The notes beneath the pieces are model-generated. The model saw only the letters and a list, made by a program, of their open reading frames with translations. It was not told the DNA's origin and searched no databases. Made by a program: the position numbers and the translations under genes. Positions 41,108 through 44,441 of a stretch of DNA of 44,441 bases are shown here, one piece after another (position 1 is the stretch's first letter; each line of letters opens with the position of its first letter). Source of the stretch: CAVURW01 sp963743595 (GTDB lineage: Bacteria > Verrucomicrobiota > Verrucomicrobiia > Methylacidiphilales > UBA1321); the NCBI GenBank assembly GCA_963743595.1, contig CAVURW010000276.1, forward strand, positions 1-44,441. The letters are read 5' to 3'.

Positions 41108-42637
41108 ATGACTTTTCGAACCAATCTATTGGCGCTCACGTTAATCGGAGCTTTGACTGTACCGGCGTTTTGCGAGGATCAACCGACTAAGAACGACGAC
41201 GGTGCGACGATTACGCCTGTCGCTCCCGGACCCTTCACGCAAGATCCGGAATCGCTGAAGAAATATGAGACGCCGGATTGGTTTCGAAATGCCAAGTTTG
41301 GAATCTGGGCGCATTGGGGACCGCAAGCTGTTCCTGGGCATGGTGATTGGTATGCCCGTAAAATGTACCAGCAAGGGGGCGGTGATTATGAGGAGCACCT
41401 GAAGGATTACGGTCACCCCTCCAAGGTCGGGTACAAGGACATCATTCCCCTCTGGAAGGCCGAGAAATGGGATCCCGTGGCGTTAATGGATCTCTATAAA
41501 AAGGCGGGTGCGCATTACTTCGTGAGCATGGGGTGCCACCATGACGACTTTGATTTATGGAATTCTAAGTTCCACTCCTGGAATGCCGTGAAGATGGGCC
41601 CGATGCGCGACATCGTGGGCGAATGGCAAAAGGCCGCCAAAGCGCAGGGCTTGCCGTTTGGCGTCTCTGAGCACATGGGCGCGAGCTACACATGGTTCCA
41701 AGATAGCCATAAATCCGATAAGACGGGGCCACTGGCGGGCGTGCCTTACGATGGCGCGGACCCCAAGTACGAAGAGCTTTATCACCCGCCGACCAAACCA
41801 GGCGATACAAGCTGGTACACGCATGATCCGGTAAATGAGGAGGATTGGCAGAAGCGAATTCGCGATCTACTCGATTCGTACCACCCCGATCTTCTCTACA
41901 GTGACGGCGGTTTGCCCTTCAATTCGCTCGGCCGCAGCATGATCGCCCACTACTACAACTCCAACCTTAAAGACGGCAAGACGACCGTTATTTATAACAG
42001 CAAGCATGCGGGCTCGGGCGAGTACATTCCCGGTGCGAATGTCTTGGACGTGGAGCGCGGCGGAATGAAGGATATTCAGGAGTTTCCCTGGCAGACCGAT
42101 ACATCGAATGGCGACTGGTTTTATCGTGAGGGCGATCATTATAAGGACACCGCCACAGTGGTGCATCTGCTGGCAGATATCGTCAGTAAGAACGGTAATC
42201 TGTTGCTGAACGTCGTGCTGAAGCCAGATGGTTCTTTGCCACCGGAATCGGCTGCTCTCTTGGACGGCTTGAGCAAGTGGATGCCGATTAGCGGTGAGGC
42301 GATTTTTGATTCACGGCCTTGGAAAGTCTATGGCGAAGGCCCGACTGTAATGGGTGGCGGCAGTTTCAAAGAGAATTTCCCTTTCACCGCCGATGACGTT
42401 CGCTACACGGAAAAAGGTGGCGTGGTCTATGCCATTTGCATGGGCGATCCGACGGGCCCCGTTTCCATGAAGGCGCTCGGCGCGAAATCACGCAACACCG
42501 ATAAGCCGATCACCAAGATCACGCTGCTCGGCAGCACGGACACCGTCACTTGGAAACAGAATGATGACGCTCTGGTCATCCAGCCGAATAAATCGTGGCC
42601 AACGCCAGAATCAGCTATCTACAAGATCGAGTTCTAA
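41108..42637 (+). CDS. Secreted alpha-L-fucosidase, GH29
   Basis: The 509-residue enzyme starts at ATG 41108 with a signal peptide (FRTNLLALTLIGALTVPAFC-type, cleavage near the Cys), possibly a lipoprotein. The TIM barrel has WFRNAKFGIWAHWGPQAVPGH, characteristic of GH29, then SMGCHHDDFDLWNSK and PDLLYSDGGLPF with nucleophile Asp266; LLADIVSKNGNLLLNV closes the barrel, and a beta-rich C-terminal domain follows (about 390-509). GH29 enzymes release terminal L-fucose from fucoidan, mucin or plant glycans. The Verrucomicrobiota commonly carry many such genes. It stands alone between the broken phosphoesterase and the DUF6348-like gene; no sulfatase is near in this window. Confidence 0.94.
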   Translation: MTFRTNLLALTLIGALTVPAFCEDQPTKNDDGATITPVAPGPFTQDPESLKKYETPDWFRNAKFGIWAHWGPQAVPGHGDWYARKMYQQGGGDYEEHLKDYGHPSKVGYKDIIPLWKAEKWDPVALMDLYKKAGAHYFVSMGCHHDDFDLWNSKFHSWNAVKMGPMRDIVGEWQKAAKAQGLPFGVSEHMGASYTWFQDSHKSDKTGPLAGVPYDGADPKYEELYHPPTKPGDTSWYTHDPVNEEDWQKRIRDLLDSYHPDLLYSDGGLPFNSLGRSMIAHYYNSNLKDGKTTVIYNSKHAGSGEYIPGANVLDVERGGMKDIQEFPWQTDTSNGDWFYREGDHYKDTATVVHLLADIVSKNGNLLLNVVLKPDGSLPPESAALLDGLSKWMPISGEAIFDSRPWKVYGEGPTVMGGGSFKENFPFTADDVRYTEKGGVVYAICMGDPTGPVSMKALGAKSRNTDKPITKITLLGSTDTVTWKQNDDALVIQPNKSWPTPESAIYKIEF

Positions 42638-42646
42638 AGAAGTCCG

Positions 42647-43453
42647 TCATGTTGTCGGATCATCGTGAACGACGACGTACTGCTTCCGGAACTCGACTCC
42701 TCGATTCGGCCACGTTTTGATGTACTCCAACAAAGCCCGCTGGCCTTCTGCTAAGTCCTCGCCATTTACCCGACAATCGGCGGAAGGCGTTCCATCCGCG
42801 GCCCGCATACCGAAGAGACGAATGGCATGAAAGCGCCGATCATTCACGATTGGTTTCATCGGCTCTATCGACTTTGTAAAGAGGCAGCAGGGACAGAACG
42901 GGTGCTCTTCCGTGGTGTCGGGAGGCAAGGCCGCATAATAAGAAACGGGCCCGAGAATGACGCGCCGTTTACGCTTGGGAGCTGTTTCCGAAGCAGGTAA
43001 TTCCATCTGGAGAAACGTGCAGTCCTTCGGCTCCCGGCGCAGGGCATCGAGGAATACGGGCAAGTCTAAATTCATCCAGCCGGAGAAGCCCTTTGCGACG
43101 GATTGCTCCAGATTATCGCCCGTCGAATGTTGGTATTCGAAGACGCTCACAGGGACGATCTTGGGATGGCTGATCTCCACGGTGGTGGTTGAACGGACGC
43201 CGCCATTGTCCAGGGGATTCAGCGAGACCAAGCGGGGTTGAACGATGAAACCTGAATCGAGTTCAATCCACGACTTTTTCGCTTTGTGTGGATGACCGGC
43301 CGTCGCGAGGACGCTGGAAAAAGAGCTCACCACATCCACGTTCTCCGTCCAGGTTTTATCCGCGCGGCTGAAACTCACCGAGACCTCCACGCTCTTACCG
43401 GGGTTAGCCGGAGAGATTTCCGGGGCTGGAGTTTTCTTGAACCAGCTGAACAT
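42647..43453 (-). CDS. DUF6348-like protein of unknown function
   Basis: The 268-residue protein begins MFSWFKKTPAPE and has a central block WIELDSGFIVQPRLVSLNP, VRSTTTVEISHP and FEYQHSTGDN that I associate from memory with DUF6348. A zinc-ribbon-like FCPCC near residue 192 and a Cys at about 229 may bind metal or be structural. No membrane or signal segment is present. The domain is often found as a single cytosolic protein in diverse bacteria, sometimes described near toxin or immunity genes, but nothing here proves that role. It converges with the fucosidase gene (10-bp gap). Confidence 0.6.
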   Translation of the reverse strand: MFSWFKKTPAPEISPANPGKSVEVSVSFSRADKTWTENVDVVSSFSSVLATAGHPHKAKKSWIELDSGFIVQPRLVSLNPLDNGGVRSTTTVEISHPKIVPVSVFEYQHSTGDNLEQSVAKGFSGWMNLDLPVFLDALRREPKDCTFLQMELPASETAPKRKRRVILGPVSYYAALPPDTTEEHPFCPCCLFTKSIEPMKPIVNDRRFHAIRLFGMRAADGTPSADCRVNGEDLAEGQRALLEYIKTWPNRGVEFRKQYVVVHDDPTT

Positions 43454-43719
43454 GTGATAAGCGTATCGAGTGGATTGTCAAATCCAAGAGAGAAATTGCG
43501 AGCAGATTGATTAGGCCTGGATGTGGTACGATTGCAGACGAAACGGCAGTGTCAACATAAAGATCTGCAGCAGAGAATCCCGACTTTCAGTAAGGCTCGA
43601 GGTCTTCGGACCAGCCAAATTCCTAACTGGCGAAACCTTTTACTCACGGCTACGTTTGACAAGTGCGGCGAATTACGATTTCCTCCGAGGGGTCTCGTCG
43701 ATCTTCCTCAGGAAAAAGA

Positions 43720-44441
43720 ATGAAAAAACTCCTATTTACTACCAAACAAATCATCAGGGCCATCATTGCGGTGGCAGCGGCAGCAATCCTCATCAACGGT
43801 AAAGCCTCAGCGACTGTACCTTCTGTAGAGACCGGCGGTAACCCAAATGCTTGGGTGAACACGGGGCCTAACACATGGTCGGCATCGGGAACAAGTTCTG
43901 GATCGTATTTTAGTGAGTCGAAGAGCTCGTACTACACGGTCACTGTGCAGAAAGGTGCGAATCTTTCAAATAGTGGTTTCCAGCCCGTGATCCAGCTCGG
44001 GAGCGGTGGCGGTATGATCTCCAACTACGGCTCCATAAGCTCCACCAACACGGGGAGCGATAGTTATGGAATCCGGCTATTTTTGAGTGGAAATAGCACT
44101 GCGAGCGTCTTTAATGCGGGGAGTATTTCGGCGAATGGGTTTAATGCCTTTGGTATCACCTCATTTGGCGTCGGAGGCCAGGTGTCGATTACGAATTTAG
44201 GATTGATTTCAGCAACCGGCACCAACGTAGCATTCGGTGTTTTTTACGGATACGATACAAGTAACATCGATACGCTCACCAACACCGGGACCATTTTGGC
44301 GCAATCGAAGTCATTTGCTGAGGCTGTCCTTTTCGAAGATTTCTCGTCAAACGATACGGTAACGAATTCTGGATTGATTTTGGCTCAGAGCCAGGGGAGT
44401 TTTGCCGTTGGGATCGAAGTCGGAGAAGCGAACACGGCTTC
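43720..44441 (+). CDS. Autotransporter-like secreted beta-solenoid protein, 3' end outside window
   Basis: The frame starts at ATG 43720, with AGGAAAAAGA just upstream, and stays open to the window end, so at least 240 residues are encoded. A signal peptide (MKKLLFTTKQIIRAIIAVAA, cleavage near ASA-T) is followed by short beta-helix repeats: ISNYGSIS, FNAGSISANG, TNLGLISATG, TNTGTILAQS, TNSGLILAQS. This N-x-G-x-I pattern about every 25-35 residues is typical of passenger domains in type V autotransporters and other surface beta-solenoids. The C-terminal barrel, if present, lies downstream. Composition is rich in Ser, Thr, Asn and Gly. About 266 bp before it, downstream of the DUF6348-like gene, holds no gene that I can see. 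Confidence 0.8.
   Translation, partial: MKKLLFTTKQIIRAIIAVAAAAILINGKASATVPSVETGGNPNAWVNTGPNTWSASGTSSGSYFSESKSSYYTVTVQKGANLSNSGFQPVIQLGSGGGMISNYGSISSTNTGSDSYGIRLFLSGNSTASVFNAGSISANGFNAFGITSFGVGGQVSITNLGLISATGTNVAFGVFYGYDTSNIDTLTNTGTILAQSKSFAEAVLFEDFSSNDTVTNSGLILAQSQGSFAVGIEVGEANTA

Overview
The window looks like a chromosomal segment of a free-living bacterium of the phylum Verrucomicrobiota. The strongest marker is the 51-residue very basic protein at 38881-39036, which matches what I know of the Chlamydia/Verrucomicrobia ribosomal small basic protein family. A GH29 fucosidase, a GH57 branching-type enzyme, kelch proteins with one membrane segment and many lineage-specific membrane proteins fit the same group. 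The DNA is moderately GC-rich, except for two AT-rich genes at 17.0-17.9 kb.

Layout. 0-2.6 kb: the end of a radical SAM/SPASM enzyme, a TPR plus formylglycine-enzyme-fold protein and a hypothetical protein. 2.6-7.5 kb: tRNA-Ser(GGA), a membrane-anchored hypothetical, a phosphodiesterase, alaS and tRNA-Ala(GGC). 7.5-10.5 kb: a decayed integrative element. It has a tyrosine recombinase with five copies of a 9-bp motif around its start, a truncated ParA-like gene and the tail of a MobF-type relaxase/helicase, and it lies between tRNA-Ala and tRNA-Arg(TCT), whose 3' ends both face inward. 10.5-16.1 kb: a minus-strand operon of a polytopic YfhO-like membrane protein, a CHASE2 class III nucleotide cyclase, an SH3-domain protein and an M48 protease. 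16.2-18.6 kb: small hypotheticals and a histidine phosphatase.

18.6-24.6 kb is the most unusual part. A ClpB-D2-like AAA+ ATPase that lacks the aromatic pore loop is divergent from a compact plus-strand operon. That operon encodes a 101-residue two-helix membrane protein, a 1139-residue VirD4/TraG-like coupling ATPase with a repetitive proline-rich head and a coiled-coil insert, a small PQQ-propeller-like protein and a CPBP intramembrane protease. No relaxase or mating-pair gene accompanies it. The 101-residue protein is visibly homologous to the membrane anchor of the coupling ATPase, so the two probably assemble together. I regard this as the best candidate for an undescribed secretion or translocation system.

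24.6-30.6 kb: two tandem kelch paralogues (one with a single frameshift), a CDF cation transporter and a GH57 enzyme. 31-37 kb: an L,D-transpeptidase-fold protein with a histidine-rich linker, a phospho-sugar mutase and a fused amino-sugar kinase/MurQ etherase for MurNAc recycling. 37-44.4 kb: a coiled-coil membrane protein, a pseudouridine synthase with the small basic ribosomal protein, an LTXXQ-like periplasmic protein, a SYLF-domain protein, a broken metallophosphoesterase, the GH29 fucosidase, a DUF6348-like protein and the start of a large autotransporter-like beta-solenoid protein that runs off the window.

Three genes are interrupted, or appear to be, by single-base frame changes (25.9, 28.0 and 40.97 kb). 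These may be true decay or assembly errors at short homopolymers.
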